Of a stretch of DNA of 64,000 bases, positions 34,014-44,200 are shown one piece after another. The notes beneath the pieces were generated by a model. It saw nothing but the letters and a program-made list of their open reading frames with translations. It did no database searches and was not told the origin of the DNA. The stretch's first letter is position 1. The number at the start of each line of letters is the position of its first letter. Origin of the DNA: Phormidium ambiguum IAM M-71 (lineage in GTDB: Bacteria; Cyanobacteriota; Cyanobacteriia; Cyanobacteriales; Aerosakkonemataceae); contig NZ_MRCE01000017.1 of NCBI RefSeq assembly GCF_001904725.1, positions 78,417-142,416 of the forward strand, written 5' to 3'. A program made the translations under genes and the position numbers.

Positions 34014-34993
34014 GAATTACGAAATTTAGTTTTTGACATATAAACAGCTTCCTTGACTTTCCACTGTTTATGGGGAAGTAATTCTTTAACATTTTGTAGT
34101 TTAACTAAACTTCTATAATCACCTGTAATTTGAAAAACTACTTTAGCGATCGCTTGACAACAAGCATCAGGATATTTAACAACTTGCAATTCAGAAAACC
34201 GAATCACCACCCAATTCCTTTCTAAAAAAAACCGATTGCGCTGATTATCTTTATTCGTATCCACACAATGATGAGGTTTTCCTGTTTTTCCCTCATAAGG
34301 TTCGTCAATTTCGATATCTATAGCTAAACCTGATAATTGATGAATTAAAATAAAATCAGCAGTGTAAGAAAAAGATGTACTGGGTATAGGAAACTCACCA
34401 CCCATGCAGAAATCATAATAATCAGAAAAATAACGGCATAAATAAACAAAAAACTGTTTTTCGCTTACCCCTTGTTGTGCTTCTATTTTCCCCTGACTTG
34501 TTGGCGGTTGAACAATCTCTTTCAATAACTTCTTAAGCAGCTTAGAACGCTTTTGTAACAGAGAATTATACTGCTCGCTTTCCTTATCTTTTGGCTGCAA
34601 GCGACGCAATTGATAACTTTCGTATTCAGCTAACTGTTTTTGATACTCAGCAAGTCTTTGACGATAGCAGTTTTGTACTTGAAAATCCACAAATCGCAGA
34701 TAAGAAAAAGCTACTACTGCACTAATTGAAGCACATAGTATTAATAACCAAAAAGCTATAATACTCATGGCAAATAGCCAGCTAATTAACATTAATATCA
34801 CAATACCGACTATCCAAAACTGAACCACTAAATAGTAACGGGAATGATTAAAAACTGGAGTGTGCGGAGGGAAAAGCTGTTTTATTGTAGGAGTAGCACT
34901 TTCCTCCAAATCTGGTATTGGGTTATCCGCACAGAATTCACTAATTGAATCAGGGATAAATATAACTGGATAAAATCCTGGTATTGAGTTCAT
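33986..34993 (-). CDS. Membrane-anchored PD-(D/E)XK-like nuclease protein
   Basis: This 335-residue protein has two adjacent membrane helices (about 52-97: [20 protein letters not shown], then [19 protein letters not shown]), a charged coiled-coil (105-160) and a C-terminal domain with [33 protein letters not shown] and [17 protein letters not shown]. The pattern (D, then IEIDEPY, then R-N-R-F-F-L-x-x-x-W-V-V-I-R-F) matches DUF559/Vsr-like restriction-endonuclease folds. Such proteins with membrane anchors occur in defence settings. Nuclease activity is inferred, not shown. Confidence 0.6.
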   Translation of the reverse strand: MNSIPGFYPVIFIPDSISEFCADNPIPDLEESATPTIKQLFPPHTPVFNHSRYYLVVQFWIVGIVILMLISWLFAMSIIAFWLLILCASISAVVAFSYLRFVDFQVQNCYRQRLAEYQKQLAEYESYQLRRLQPKDKESEQYNSLLQKRSKLLKKLLKEIVQPPTSQGKIEAQQGVSEKQFFVYLCRYFSDYYDFCMGGEFPIPSTSFSYTADFILIHQLSGLAIDIEIDEPYEGKTGKPHHCVDTNKDNQRNRFFLERNWVVIRFSELQVVKYPDACCQAIAKVVFQITGDYRSLVKLQNVKELLPHKQWKVKEAVYMSKTKFRNSYLIRRLPN

Positions 34994-35173
34994 AATTTAA
35001 ATCAACCATAAATCAAACATAATTACTAATTGCTAAACTACAAAAAAGGTAGCTATAACCCATCATCTAAAGGAATTAGCACCATCTCTATCTAATTGCC
35101 GATTTCATCAAATTATTAATGGGCTAACGCCCAAGAATTTTAGTGAAAATAATAAATTCGTTAGCTACTACTT

Positions 35174-35581
35174 ATGCCAACAAATCAGTCCAATAATACC
35201 CAAAAAAGTACCGCAGACCGTCTCAAATCTACGCGGGATAAACTGATTAGAAAAATCAAATCAACCTTGAAAACTGCCACATCAGAAGAAATCCTAGAAG
35301 TGTGGATGCTAACGAAACAGCAAGAACTCAAAAGAACCACCCCAAATTTATCTGCACAGCAGATAGAAACTGTAGTAAAGTCTCTCATCCTAGAACTAGG
35401 TTATGACATTATTACTACTTCATTAGACGAAAGTGAAACAAACGATTTAGATGAAGACAACGATACTTTCGTTGATGACGAAGATGACCTTTCCGAAGAA
35501 TTATCAGTTCCTAAACAACAAGTTCCAGCATTGAAAAAAGTTGAAAAATTAAGGGCTTCAACAAGAAATGGAAAACATTGA
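35174..35581 (+). CDS. Hypothetical acidic protein, first gene of the Gp157-like operon
   Basis: This 135-residue protein has a basic N-terminal third (ADRLKSTRDKLIRKIKSTLK), then LEVWMLTKQQELKRTTPNLS, QQIETVVKSLILELGYDI and a strongly acidic segment (DLDEDNDTFVDDEDDLSEEL). Basic helix plus acidic tail recalls the small proteins at 915-2729, without clear similarity. It overlaps the next gene by 14 bases. No family is recognised. Confidence 0.55.
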   Translation: MPTNQSNNTQKSTADRLKSTRDKLIRKIKSTLKTATSEEILEVWMLTKQQELKRTTPNLSAQQIETVVKSLILELGYDIITTSLDESETNDLDEDNDTFVDDEDDLSEELSVPKQQVPALKKVEKLRASTRNGKH

Positions 35582-35798
35582 ATCAGCTATGTATCAACCA
35601 AAATCTGAAACTAACGATACAACAAATCCACCCGTCGAAGTAGATAACTTCAATTTAAACTCTCTAGAGGTAATTTGGGACGAAAACGATGAGGAAATTG
35701 ACCTCGAAAGTTTAGAAGAACCTACCCCAGGAACGCTAGATATCCTCAATCGAATTGAAACATTTGATGACTATTTTCATTCTTGTGGAAGGTGGTGA
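35568..35798 (+). CDS. Small acidic hypothetical protein (76 aa)
   Basis: The protein is MENIESAMYQPKSETNDTTN, followed by an acidic stretch (EVIWDENDEEIDLESLEEPT) and a hydrophobic end (IETFDDYFHSCGRW). It overlaps the previous gene and is separated by only 3 bases from the Gp157-like gene, so it is part of one operon. It is too short and biased to classify. Confidence 0.5.
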   Translation: MENIESAMYQPKSETNDTTNPPVEVDNFNLNSLEVIWDENDEEIDLESLEEPTPGTLDILNRIETFDDYFHSCGRW

Positions 35799-35801
35799 AT
35801 A

Positions 35802-36497
35802 ATGTATTTAGCCAAAGATTCGTTAACCAGATATTCAATTCAAGCCGTCCAACTATGGAGTCAATTAGAAACAGCTGAAACTCCTGAAGAAGAAGAGGCT
35901 ATTCTCAAACAAATCTGGGAAAATCAAACAGACCAAGAAATTGCTGCTGACACACAAGCCGAACTTGCAGACCAACTAGATGCGGAAATTTGTGCCGTTA
36001 AAGCACGTCTTGAACATTTAGTAAAACTGCATAATCAGGCAATTGAAAAACTAGAACGTTGGCGCAGCAATTTAGATAAAACTTTGCTTGAATTTCACTC
36101 AAAGGGACTAATTTCTACAGAGATTATAGGGCGTTCGCGTCACATCCAACTCAAAGAAAATCCGCCAAGTTGTGAAGTGTTAATTAACCCTTGCGATTTG
36201 CCAGTCGAATATCGTACAGAAAAGCTAGTTGTTACACCAAACAAACGCAAAATTGTAGCCGATTGGAAACGTGGCATTCCCGTTGATGGTACTCGAATTG
36301 AACGGAAGCTCAGAGTTGAATACCCAATAGTACCATCAAATCTGACTGCTGCTACTGAAGTGATTTCTCAGCGTAATACTGCATCAAACACTGAGGATAA
36401 CTACTCAACTATAACACAAAGTACTGGGCGCAAAGAAAAAGCGATCGCTAAAAGTGTTGATAGTTCTAAGAAGAAAGTGAAAGCACGAGTTAGCTAG
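35802..36497 (+). CDS. Siphovirus Gp157-like protein
   Basis: This 231-residue protein matches the Gp157 layout. A helical first half (QLWSQLETAETPEEEEAILK, then DAEICAVKARLEHLVKLHNQ and ERWRSNLDKTLLEFHSKGL) leads into a strand region with HIQLKENPPSCEVLINPCDL, PVEYRTEKLVVTPNKRKIVA, DWKRGIPVDGTRIERKLRVE. Gp157 proteins come from phages and plasmids and are linked to resistance or recombination functions, not well defined. It is the last gene of a three-gene operon ending at the terminator at 36535. Confidence 0.75.
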   Translation: MYLAKDSLTRYSIQAVQLWSQLETAETPEEEEAILKQIWENQTDQEIAADTQAELADQLDAEICAVKARLEHLVKLHNQAIEKLERWRSNLDKTLLEFHSKGLISTEIIGRSRHIQLKENPPSCEVLINPCDLPVEYRTEKLVVTPNKRKIVADWKRGIPVDGTRIERKLRVEYPIVPSNLTAATEVISQRNTASNTEDNYSTITQSTGRKEKAIAKSVDSSKKKVKARVS

Positions 36498-36534
36498 TAG
36501 TAAACCTTATACAAGTATGGGAGGTTTCGCTAAC

Positions 36535-36575
36535 AGCAGATAGCATTTATATGGCTATCTGCTAACCCATTTTTT
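36535..36575 (+). terminator. Terminator between the Gp157-like operon and the PRTRC region
   Basis: AGCAGATAGC (36535-36544) pairs with GCTATCTGCT (36554-36563) around 9 bases. An outer ATGGG/CCCAT may add to the stem, and a T6 run follows at 36570-36575. Confidence 0.8.
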
Positions 36576-36591
36576 GTCATTAAATTTATCT

Positions 36592-36837
36592 ATGAAATCA
36601 CACAATAACCATTCGTTTGACATTTCAACATTTAACACAATTACCTACCGGATTCATCGAGGAAAAGTTGTCATTTTCATTGAAGATGAAGACAATCATC
36701 TCGATATATCATTTCCCATAAAAGATGGGCGATTGTTCGTCATCCTTGGTTCTATTAGAGCCGCTGTAGCTGAAGCAATGACTGATTATTTGGAACAAGA
36801 AGCATACAAGGATGAGCCACTTCTACTAATCAGTTGA
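36592..36837 (+). CDS. Hypothetical protein at the head of the PRTRC cassette
   Basis: The start at the ATG 36592 avoids the upstream TTG that lies in the terminator T run. The 81 residues form an alternating strand pattern (ITYRIHRGKVVIFIEDED, then LDISFPIKDGRLFVILGSIR) and a final helix (AVAEAMTDYLEQEAYKDEP). No family is recognised. It lies 87 bp upstream of the E-like gene. Confidence 0.5.
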   Translation: MKSHNNHSFDISTFNTITYRIHRGKVVIFIEDEDNHLDISFPIKDGRLFVILGSIRAAVAEAMTDYLEQEAYKDEPLLLIS

Positions 36838-36924
36838 GTTTGAACAAAAATCAGTTGAATTAACAGTAATAAGGGGGCTAACGCCCATAAAAGCTATGAC
36901 AAGCTATTAAACAATATAGCAAAG

Positions 36925-37611
36925 ATGAAATGGTTTACACCAGAAGAAATCGTAGCCAATGCTAATTTATCAGTAACGAGTGAGGAATTAATTGACTATA
37001 CTCTTAAAGCAGAAGATGAAGAAACAATAGAAGAGAGATTCCAAAAACTTGGACTGCTATTTGACCGCACTCGTTGGCAAACTAAAAAACCTTATTTAGC
37101 TCTACTTTCGCCAGCTAAAGCTAAAAAAACATCCGTTACTGAACTATCAACTTCTGCAACTGATTCCGACTCCAAAGATGATGAAGATTTGGCAGAATCA
37201 GATGAAGAAAATGTTCTTTCTGAAACCGAAGAATTGAGCAATCTACAATCCGAACAACAAGAAGAACCTTATATCTTCGAGAAATGTACCGTAGAACTGC
37301 ATCTAACATTTAAACCAGATGACGGTCATCCCGATGGTCGGATTGTCATTATTTCAGCAAGCAGTCACGGTGACTTTCCCGTTAGCGAAAAAATCAGAGA
37401 ATCGTCTTTGGGAGAACTACCATCTCCTCTAAAAGAACTGTTGAAAGAACTAGTAGCAGATTTTCCTAATCGCCAGGTGCGGCGACAGATTGCTAATACT
37501 CGTAGTCAAAAGAAAAATAAACCGAGAAACGAAGCAAGTAACACCTCTACTGCTACAGCTTCTACTGAGTCAAAATTTACTGGGACGCAACTGACATTAT
37601 TTGGAATTTGA
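36925..37611 (+). CDS. PRTRC system protein E-like
   Basis: This 228-residue protein occupies the protein E position just before PRTRC protein C. It has a helical N-terminus, an acidic low-complexity middle (about 75-120), then a strand domain TVELHLTFKPDDGHPDGRIV that resembles the short conserved core of PRTRC E, followed by LGELPSPLKELLKELVADF and a basic tail. The assignment rests mostly on gene order and is moderate. The end TGTQLTLFGI is exposed and peptide-like; it may be a partner-binding tail. Confidence 0.5.
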   Translation: MKWFTPEEIVANANLSVTSEELIDYTLKAEDEETIEERFQKLGLLFDRTRWQTKKPYLALLSPAKAKKTSVTELSTSATDSDSKDDEDLAESDEENVLSETEELSNLQSEQQEEPYIFEKCTVELHLTFKPDDGHPDGRIVIISASSHGDFPVSEKIRESSLGELPSPLKELLKELVADFPNRQVRRQIANTRSQKKNKPRNEASNTSTATASTESKFTGTQLTLFGI

Positions 37612-37633
37612 ATAAACTTTTAGGAGATAGAGA

Positions 37634-37837
37634 ATGACTGGAAAAAAGAAAGTGCTAATTTCCTTTGAAGGACAACAACATCCTGTAGATGAGGATATAG
37701 CAAATGACGATAACGAACTGCGGAAACTACTAACAACTTATTACCCAGATTGCGCTAACGCCGACATTATTAGAAAACCGGGAGAATTGATTACAATAGC
37801 CAAACGCAACGGTTCTAAAGGAGCAATAAAACTATGA
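37634..37837 (+). CDS. PRTRC system protein C
   Basis: This 67-residue protein reads KKVLISFEGQQHPVDEDIAN, then LRKLLTTYYPDCANADII, ITIAKRNGSKG. This matches the small conserved C protein of the PRTRC cassette (a strand, YxxxYP, then a strand ending in a KG motif). It ends without a diglycine, so conjugation by the ThiF partner would need processing or is not its role. It overlaps the next gene by ATGA and is preceded by AGGAG. Confidence 0.75.
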   Translation: MTGKKKVLISFEGQQHPVDEDIANDDNELRKLLTTYYPDCANADIIRKPGELITIAKRNGSKGAIKL

Positions 37838-38082
37838 CAATTACTCCTTTAGAATTCCTCATCAATGCGCCAGAAGAAATTAATCCAGCATTATCCATGT
37901 GTCGCAAACTGCAACGTTTAGAACTTGCGGGCGAACTCGATAGTGCAACTATGAAACAAATGATAAAAGCTATTGAATTAGCTATTGCACAAGGAACAGA
38001 TGATGTAAAAGCAGTAGAGCAAACTAAAGAACGATTATTTAATAGCCGTTCTGTAGCTGGTGCAGTTCCAATGGGGTTTTGA
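37834..38082 (+). CDS. Small PRTRC-cassette hypothetical protein (82 aa)
   Basis: The protein is mainly helical: PLEFLINAPEEINPALSMCR, then RLELAGELDSATMKQMIKAI and AIAQGTDDVKAVEQTKERLF. It sits between PRTRC C and the F-position gene with 4-base overlap upstream and 1-base gap downstream, so it is clearly part of the operon. I do not recognise it as one of the lettered PRTRC proteins. Confidence 0.6.
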   Translation: MTITPLEFLINAPEEINPALSMCRKLQRLELAGELDSATMKQMIKAIELAIAQGTDDVKAVEQTKERLFNSRSVAGAVPMGF

Positions 38083-38083
38083 T

Positions 38084-38896
38084 ATGGCTGCAATTTGGAA
38101 TGCTAAATCTGCTCTGCAAATCTTACAACAATGTCAATCAATTACCGATTTTAAATCAGCAACCGATTATTTGTTGGCCCATCTCAACACCTATCAACTA
38201 CTCACTCTTTACCAAGAATTGTTTCCTTTAGAATGGGGAAAAAGCCAATCCGAACTCTATTCGGAAGATGGAAATCACAGTCCAAAAGAGTTGGAGTTTA
38301 TTTCGCTGGTTAACGAACATTTATTTCCCATTGATGACATGATTATAGAGGGTGCTTATGAAGAACGCCTCTATCAAATTCCTGTCTCCCCCCAAGGTGT
38401 AGATTGGCAAGACCATGAAGAAGGAATTGACGCTTTGCGAAGTGGATGGCAGATATTACTCCCACTTTCTCACTCTGGTCGATGGTGGTTAGAATCGGTT
38501 GCAGGTGATGATGGAAAATCTTGGTATGAAGGTACTTTTGGATATAGTTTTAAAGATATTGCATCTCCCGAACAAGCTGATTTCAAACTTCTCAAAAGAC
38601 TAGCTTTTCGTGTTGTATCTCCTATCAACGCTTTACCTACAGCTTTAGCGATTCTTGACTTAGAAACGGGCAATACTTGGTTAGACCAAGTTGTTTATTA
38701 CGAAAGTTACTGGAATCGTAATTTTGAGTCAAAGCCTTGGACGATTGAAGCAATTAATTCTTTAACAAATGAGTGGAAAAAAGCTACTCAATTACTAGAT
38801 AAAACTGACGAATTAATTGATTGGATTGAATCTGACCCGAACACCAATTTTTCGCACATCTTAGCATTATGGAATCTGACATTGCAGCTGAAATAA
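38084..38896 (+). CDS. PRTRC system protein F-position gene
   Basis: The start at the ATG 38084 lies one base after the previous stop; a longer version from 38060 would overlap it. The 270-residue protein has a helical N-terminus, then LRSGWQILLPLSHSGRWWLE, GTFGYSFKDIASPEQADFKL and WLDQVVYYESYWNRNFESKP. Known PRTRC cassettes run E-C-F-B-A-ThiF, so the position suggests protein F, but sequence similarity could not be checked. It overlaps the B gene by 28 bases. Confidence 0.5.
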   Translation: MAAIWNAKSALQILQQCQSITDFKSATDYLLAHLNTYQLLTLYQELFPLEWGKSQSELYSEDGNHSPKELEFISLVNEHLFPIDDMIIEGAYEERLYQIPVSPQGVDWQDHEEGIDALRSGWQILLPLSHSGRWWLESVAGDDGKSWYEGTFGYSFKDIASPEQADFKLLKRLAFRVVSPINALPTALAILDLETGNTWLDQVVYYESYWNRNFESKPWTIEAINSLTNEWKKATQLLDKTDELIDWIESDPNTNFSHILALWNLTLQLK

Positions 38897-39600
38897 TTCG
38901 GGAAGTACTGGAAATTGCTCCCCGAAAGTTGTCGGTTATTCAAGCTGAACTTCTCTTTATTGAAGGCGGTACTTACATTTTTCATTATCAATCTGGGGAG
39001 AGTTCCAAGTACAAATGTTTATCTCCAACTACTCTCCGAGCAGCTTTTGCAAATACACCAATTGATTCAGGTTGGATAAACCCTGAATCGGGAATAGTAC
39101 GTTGGGGAACTGGTAGGGTCGGGGAATGGACAATTAAATTTGTGCCACCTCAGAAACACGAAATAAATTTGTTGGAATCAAAGCACTTAATTCCTTTACC
39201 AGGAATGGTATTTTTGGGACTGAAATCTGATTACTGGATTTGGGCAATTAAAGGTGCCAAATTTGACCCGGAAGCCGAAGCTTTTCACGTTCCTTTGCCC
39301 AATGTTTATTTGCATTCCTATCCATCTTGTGGACGTATTTGTTGGGGAGATAACAAACCACCTGTTGCTTCGCCTAATACAATTACCAACGCCTGGGAAT
39401 TGTTCATTTCTAGTCCCTTTAACGGACATTTGAGTGATAGCAAATCTAGAACACAACCCAGTGATGTGCGGGTGCAGATAAAAAAAGTAGTTAAACGTTC
39501 ATCTTATCCAGTTAAAGATTTAATCGGTACCAACCAAACAATTGCTAAATTAGTTGCAGCTATAACTGATGATTTACCACCAAGAATTGGTCGATTATAA
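38869..39600 (+). CDS. PRTRC system protein B
   Basis: This 243-residue protein carries the protein B hallmarks: LPGMVFLGLKSDYWIWAIKG, then EAFHVPLPNVYLHSYPSCG and RICWGDNKPP (pattern apfpNvY...G.iCwG), followed by TITNAWELFISSPFNGHLS. The N-terminus contains strands and TTLRAAFANTP. It overlaps both neighbours (28 and 32 bases), indicating coupled translation across the cassette. The biochemical role is unknown. Confidence 0.75.
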   Translation: MESDIAAEIIREVLEIAPRKLSVIQAELLFIEGGTYIFHYQSGESSKYKCLSPTTLRAAFANTPIDSGWINPESGIVRWGTGRVGEWTIKFVPPQKHEINLLESKHLIPLPGMVFLGLKSDYWIWAIKGAKFDPEAEAFHVPLPNVYLHSYPSCGRICWGDNKPPVASPNTITNAWELFISSPFNGHLSDSKSRTQPSDVRVQIKKVVKRSSYPVKDLIGTNQTIAKLVAAITDDLPPRIGRL

Positions 39601-40297
39601 GTTTGTTAAAGTCGGAGAAAATCTACCGTCTCACTCTAGCACTATGTTCGAGTATTTGATTGGCAGTAATGGCATCTTTGTGAGAGCGATTAGACCGGGA
39701 TTAGAAGTGATAATTCCGGTGTCACTTTTTACTGCGTCAATTAGAGGATTAGAACGAATTGAACCTTTTGTTCGATTAACTCCCGGACGAATTCCTCAAC
39801 AAATACTGATTCAAATGTGGAAGGAAAGTTACATCGCTACGCTTGCAGAACCACCGTTAGAAATTGTTTTCCACGTTCGTCACTTTTTAGGACACTGGCA
39901 GTTAGTAATTCCAGAGCAAATTCAAAGTACTGGTAAATGTAGAGCGATTGAATACGGTTTAGATTCCTCTTACATTAATGCCACTGTAGAAGTACATTCC
40001 CACAATCGAATGAGTGCATTCTTTTCTGGTGCAGATGATGCGGATGAAGGAGGTTTTCGCATTTTTGCAGTTTTGGGGAAAGTCACTGAATCGAGTGCCC
40101 AAATTATTTGTCGAGTGGGAGTTTATCGGCAGTTCTGGCACGTTCCGGCTAACTGGATATTTGAATTGCCTAGTTTCATTGTAGATGTGACAAAAGACGG
40201 AGAAAAAGGCAATTCAATTAACAAATTTTACTCTAGTTCTGTTGCGCCATGTTTGTTAGATGACCCTATTGGAGATTTACCTGATGTTCAATTATGA
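39569..40297 (+). CDS. PRTRC system protein A with JAMM-type metalloprotease motif
   Basis: This is a 242-residue protein. After an N-terminal strand domain it shows TVEVHSHNRMSAFFSGADDA: H143-x-H145, then S153-x-x-D156, the zinc-binding JAMM/MPN signature of deubiquitinase-type proteases, with E98 as candidate catalytic glutamate. It sits directly before an E1-like ThiF gene, and the two act together in PRTRC cassettes as ubiquitin-like chemistry without a known target. It overlaps B (32 bases) and ThiF (14 bases). Confidence 0.75.
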   Translation: MIYHQELVDYKFVKVGENLPSHSSTMFEYLIGSNGIFVRAIRPGLEVIIPVSLFTASIRGLERIEPFVRLTPGRIPQQILIQMWKESYIATLAEPPLEIVFHVRHFLGHWQLVIPEQIQSTGKCRAIEYGLDSSYINATVEVHSHNRMSAFFSGADDADEGGFRIFAVLGKVTESSAQIICRVGVYRQFWHVPANWIFELPSFIVDVTKDGEKGNSINKFYSSSVAPCLLDDPIGDLPDVQL

Positions 40298-41114
40298 TTA
40301 TTTAGAAGCTTCGCCTTTAATTATCAAACAAGCTGATTCGATCGATTTTTGGCTAATTGGGGCGGGAGGAACTGGTTCTTGGCTATCGTACCACATTGCA
40401 CGGCTGGCACGGAGTTTGGGCAAGTTGGGCAAGAAGGTGCAGTTTGCGATCGCAGATCCCGATATAGTTGAAGAAGCTAACATCAGCAGGCAGGCTTTCT
40501 GCGATAAGGAAATCGGACTGCCCAAGGCGCAGGCTCTTGCGTTGAGATATTCTATCGCTTGGGGAGTGGAAACGACGGCTTTCGTGCAGGAGTTTGACCC
40601 GAAGTTGATTCGTTACGCTTACGACAAGCTGACTATCCTGGTAGGGTGCGTGGATACGGCAGCCGGGAGAGCGGCTATTAACCAGGCTCTAGAGTTAAAT
40701 CAATTTTACAACCGTTCTGAAATACCTTGCGTGTGGTATCTTGATTGCGGAAATCATGCCGCAGCCGGACAAATCTTGCTGGGTAGTTGTTTGGAAACTG
40801 ACCCGGAGTTCTATAATTTTGGTGGGCTGGGATGTGCGAGGTTGCCATCACCGATGTTGCAAGCTCCTGACCTTTTGAAGCCGAAGCCAGAAGAGTTGAC
40901 AAATAACCTATCTTGTGCTGAGATAGCAGTGCTGAACTTACAGAGCGAAAGTGTCAATGTCCGGGTGGCGGCTGAGGCGGCAGATTACCTGTATCGGATG
41001 GCTGCGGGGAATCTCAAACGGTTTGCTACCTATTTCGACTTGCAGAGTGGCACGGCGCGATCGCTCTATATTACCCAGCCATCGGTATACGCGATGCTAG
41101 AATCCTACACATGA
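40284..41114 (+). CDS. PRTRC system ThiF/E1-like protein
   Basis: The start at 40284 is favoured by GGAG 9 bases upstream; 40260 is an alternative. In 276 residues it has the nucleotide-binding loop LIGAGGTGSWLSYH (26-32), DPDIVEEANISRQAF with D58, N66, R69 as in E1/ThiF adenylases, VGCVDTAAGR, and a further Cys in VWYLDCGNHAAAGQ that could carry a thioester. It would adenylate the C-terminus of a small protein; the natural substrate in PRTRC systems is not known. It is the last gene of the cassette. Confidence 0.85.
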   Translation: MFNYDYLEASPLIIKQADSIDFWLIGAGGTGSWLSYHIARLARSLGKLGKKVQFAIADPDIVEEANISRQAFCDKEIGLPKAQALALRYSIAWGVETTAFVQEFDPKLIRYAYDKLTILVGCVDTAAGRAAINQALELNQFYNRSEIPCVWYLDCGNHAAAGQILLGSCLETDPEFYNFGGLGCARLPSPMLQAPDLLKPKPEELTNNLSCAEIAVLNLQSESVNVRVAAEAADYLYRMAAGNLKRFATYFDLQSGTARSLYITQPSVYAMLESYT

Positions 41115-41148
41115 GTTCAGCACCCGTAACTCGCTCAACCAATGCCCC

Positions 41149-41166
41149 AATGGAAAATTTTCCATT
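41149..41166. repeat. Palindrome AATGGAAAATTTTCCATT, copy 3
   Basis: This is a perfect copy, extended by CC/GG on both sides (22 bases of dyad, 41147-41168). It lies between the PRTRC cassette and the STAND gene. Confidence 0.8.
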
Positions 41167-41240
41167 GGTGGCTGGTTGCCTTAGCATTTTCAATGTATGC
41201 AAAATAGTAGATGTATATAGCAGTGCAAATAAGATAAGGC

Positions 41241-44200
41241 ATGAATATTAAGCAATCGCTAGACAGAATAAGCCAGTTGATGTCATTTTTTGTATGCCTA
41301 GTCAAGGCTTATACAGCCCAGGGAAAAACAGATATTAATAAGGATGCTGAAACTATATTAATTCCTCTCCTAGCTGAAGTTTACGGTTACAGACAACTCA
41401 TAAATTTGAATTCCAAACATGAGAACTATCCCGGTATTGATTTAGGAGATGAAACTGCCAGAGTTGCTTTTCAAATTACATCTACATCTGATACAGAAAA
41501 AGTTAAAAAAACATTACGTAAGTTTATAGAATATAAGTTATACGAAAAATATGACAAACTAATTATTTACAATTTAATAGAAAAGCAACATTCTTATTCT
41601 GGTGCTGGTTATGAAGAAATAATTCAGGGAAAGTTTGTTTTCGATAAAGATAAACACATTTGGGACTTCCAGAACATTCTCAAAAAGGTTGCTTACTTTC
41701 AAATTGATAAAGTACGCAAAATTGAGAGCATATTAGAGGCAAATTTAGGTGAAAAAAGAATACCGCCTGAATGGGAGGTGATTGATAAGGTAGAGCAAAT
41801 CGTTAACAAATACTCCCAGTTTTTTGTGGGGCGATCCGAAGACCTCCAAAAACTGAACAAATTTTTATGTGAAAACTCTAGTGGTATAACACTTGTTAAG
41901 GCTGGTGCTGGTTTTGGAAAAACGGCACTGCTGGCAAACTGGATTAGCACACGCCGAAACAAAGACTGCTGTATCGCCTACCATTTTTTCAATCATCAAT
42001 ATAATTGTACTCGCTCTGTCAAAAGTGCTTATCGCAATCTGCTGCGCCAACTTTATCTTTACTACAACCTAAGCTATGAGCAGATACCAGACGATGAAGA
42101 GCAATTGAGGATAAGGCTTTATAACCTTTTGCGAGAACCTTGCACACTAGAAAACATTTCCTTGATTATTGTTATAGATGGTTTAGATGAAGCTGAAAAT
42201 CCCTTTTCGCCGCCTTTTCCCACTCCACTACCTAAGAATTTGTTTGTGTTCGCCTCAGCGAGAGCAGAGGAAGGGGAGGAACCAGAATATTTACGTGGTT
42301 GGATGGATTGTGCAGAAGCAATTTGTCTTGGGCGTTTATGCAATGAGACGATAAAAGACTGGTTACGACAAGCTGGTGAGGGTGAATTAGAAGCATTTGC
42401 AGATAATGCCTATTTTGTAAGCCAACTTGATGAAATTGCCCAAGGTTTTCCACTTTACATACATTTTCTCACCGAAGAACTGATTCGGACACAACAACTA
42501 GGTCAAGACGTGCAGGCGGTCTTAACGCACAGCCCAAAAGGGTTTGGGAATTACGTTCAAGAACAGTTCAAACTACTGGCACGGGTGGATGAAATAAAGC
42601 AGCAGCGGGAGGTGCAAAAATTATTTGCTCTATTATCTATAGCGTTGGGAATGCTCTCAGCAGATGATATTTGTGAATTGACCAATCTGAATGAATGGGA
42701 TTTAGCAGCTCTTCCTTGGCAGGCAACACGCTGGTTCAATATTCAATTACGTTTCTACAGCTTCACTCATCCATTACTCGCACAGGAGTTTCAACGTATT
42801 CTGCCGCATCAGGTATCCTCGGTCAAAACTGAGTTAATTGCTTATTGTAGCCGTTGGTACGAACATCAAAGTCCTTATGCACTACGACATTATGCAGAGC
42901 ATTTGCGAAAAGCGAAGCGATGGGAGGAGTTGTGGACGATCGCTCGTAACGAAGACTTTGCCGCTACCCAACAGGAACACTTGCCGGATGAGCCTGATTT
43001 GCCTCTGAAGACGTTACAGACAGCTTTACTGAGTGGATCTGAGACAGATAATGCAGGCGCAATGGCAGAGTTTTTATTGGCACACGCAAAGCATTATATG
43101 AAGAAAACGGTACAAAAGTCACCTTTGGATGCGCTGCAAAACAAGAGCTTAAAACAAACTTTAGCACTGGCTGACTTATACAATCCTAGAATTTGTGTGC
43201 TTTGGTATCTGTTGTTAGCTTGGACACTCAAGGAACAGAATAAATGGGAAGAAGCAAGTAAAACATTAGAACAGTTGCAGCATAAGAAGTTGCCTCGTTT
43301 ATCTGACTGGCAAGGTGATTATGCTGCTTATTTCCTCATCTATGCTTATGAGATTAATGAAAAGGCTTTTTTAGCTTTGCAAAAGCAAATTTTAGATTGG
43401 CGCTCCCATCTGGCTTTATGCAGAAACCTCACAGAACGAGGTTACTTCACTATAGCCTTGACTGTAACGCAATCGATTGATATTGAACGTGAACGTATAC
43501 AAGCAACAGGAGAGATAGCTGTAGCTTTAGCAAAAGCTGGAAATTTCACTGAAGCCTTAAATACGATAGAATCCTTTGGAGAAATCAAGAGAACCTGGTT
43601 AGGGAAGGTAGCTATAGAAATTGCTATAGCAGGAGATACTGACACAGCTCTGAGAACAGCAGAGCTGGTTCATGACGCAGCTGAGCAGGCAAAGATATTG
43701 GGAGAAATAGCCCAGTCAATAGCTGTAGCAGAAAAGCAGGAAGTTGTTGAATCTATCTTCAATTCTGCTTTAAAAAAAACAGAATTGATTAGCAATCAAC
43801 GACAAAAAGTAAGAGTTATTTGGCAAATAGCAAGTTTAATGGCAAAAGCTGGAAAGAGAGAAATTGCACACTCTACTTTATACACAGCGTTAGAAGTAAC
43901 CGAATTGAGCGAATACAAACACCAACAAGAATGGGAGTATGAAATAGGAGAAATAGCGGCTGCTTTCGGAATAGCTCAAGAGTATAAAAAAGCTCTAGAA
44001 TTAACTGAAAAAATCAAGGATAAAAGTTTAAATTCATTAGCTTTAGTAAATATAGTTAAGGCAATAGCAAGAGCAGGTAATTTTGCTTTAGCTCAGGAGA
44101 CCGCTAAGCAGATTCGTGACAGGGTTCAACAGGCAAGAGCATTAGGAAAAATAGTCAAAGCTGTGGCACGATCAGGAGATTTCACTGCTGCTCTAGAAAT

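Noticed and set aside
37634-37837. PRTRC C as a ubiquitin-like conjugated tag
   Set aside because: The protein lacks a C-terminal diglycine. The idea stays possible only with processing, so it is not called.
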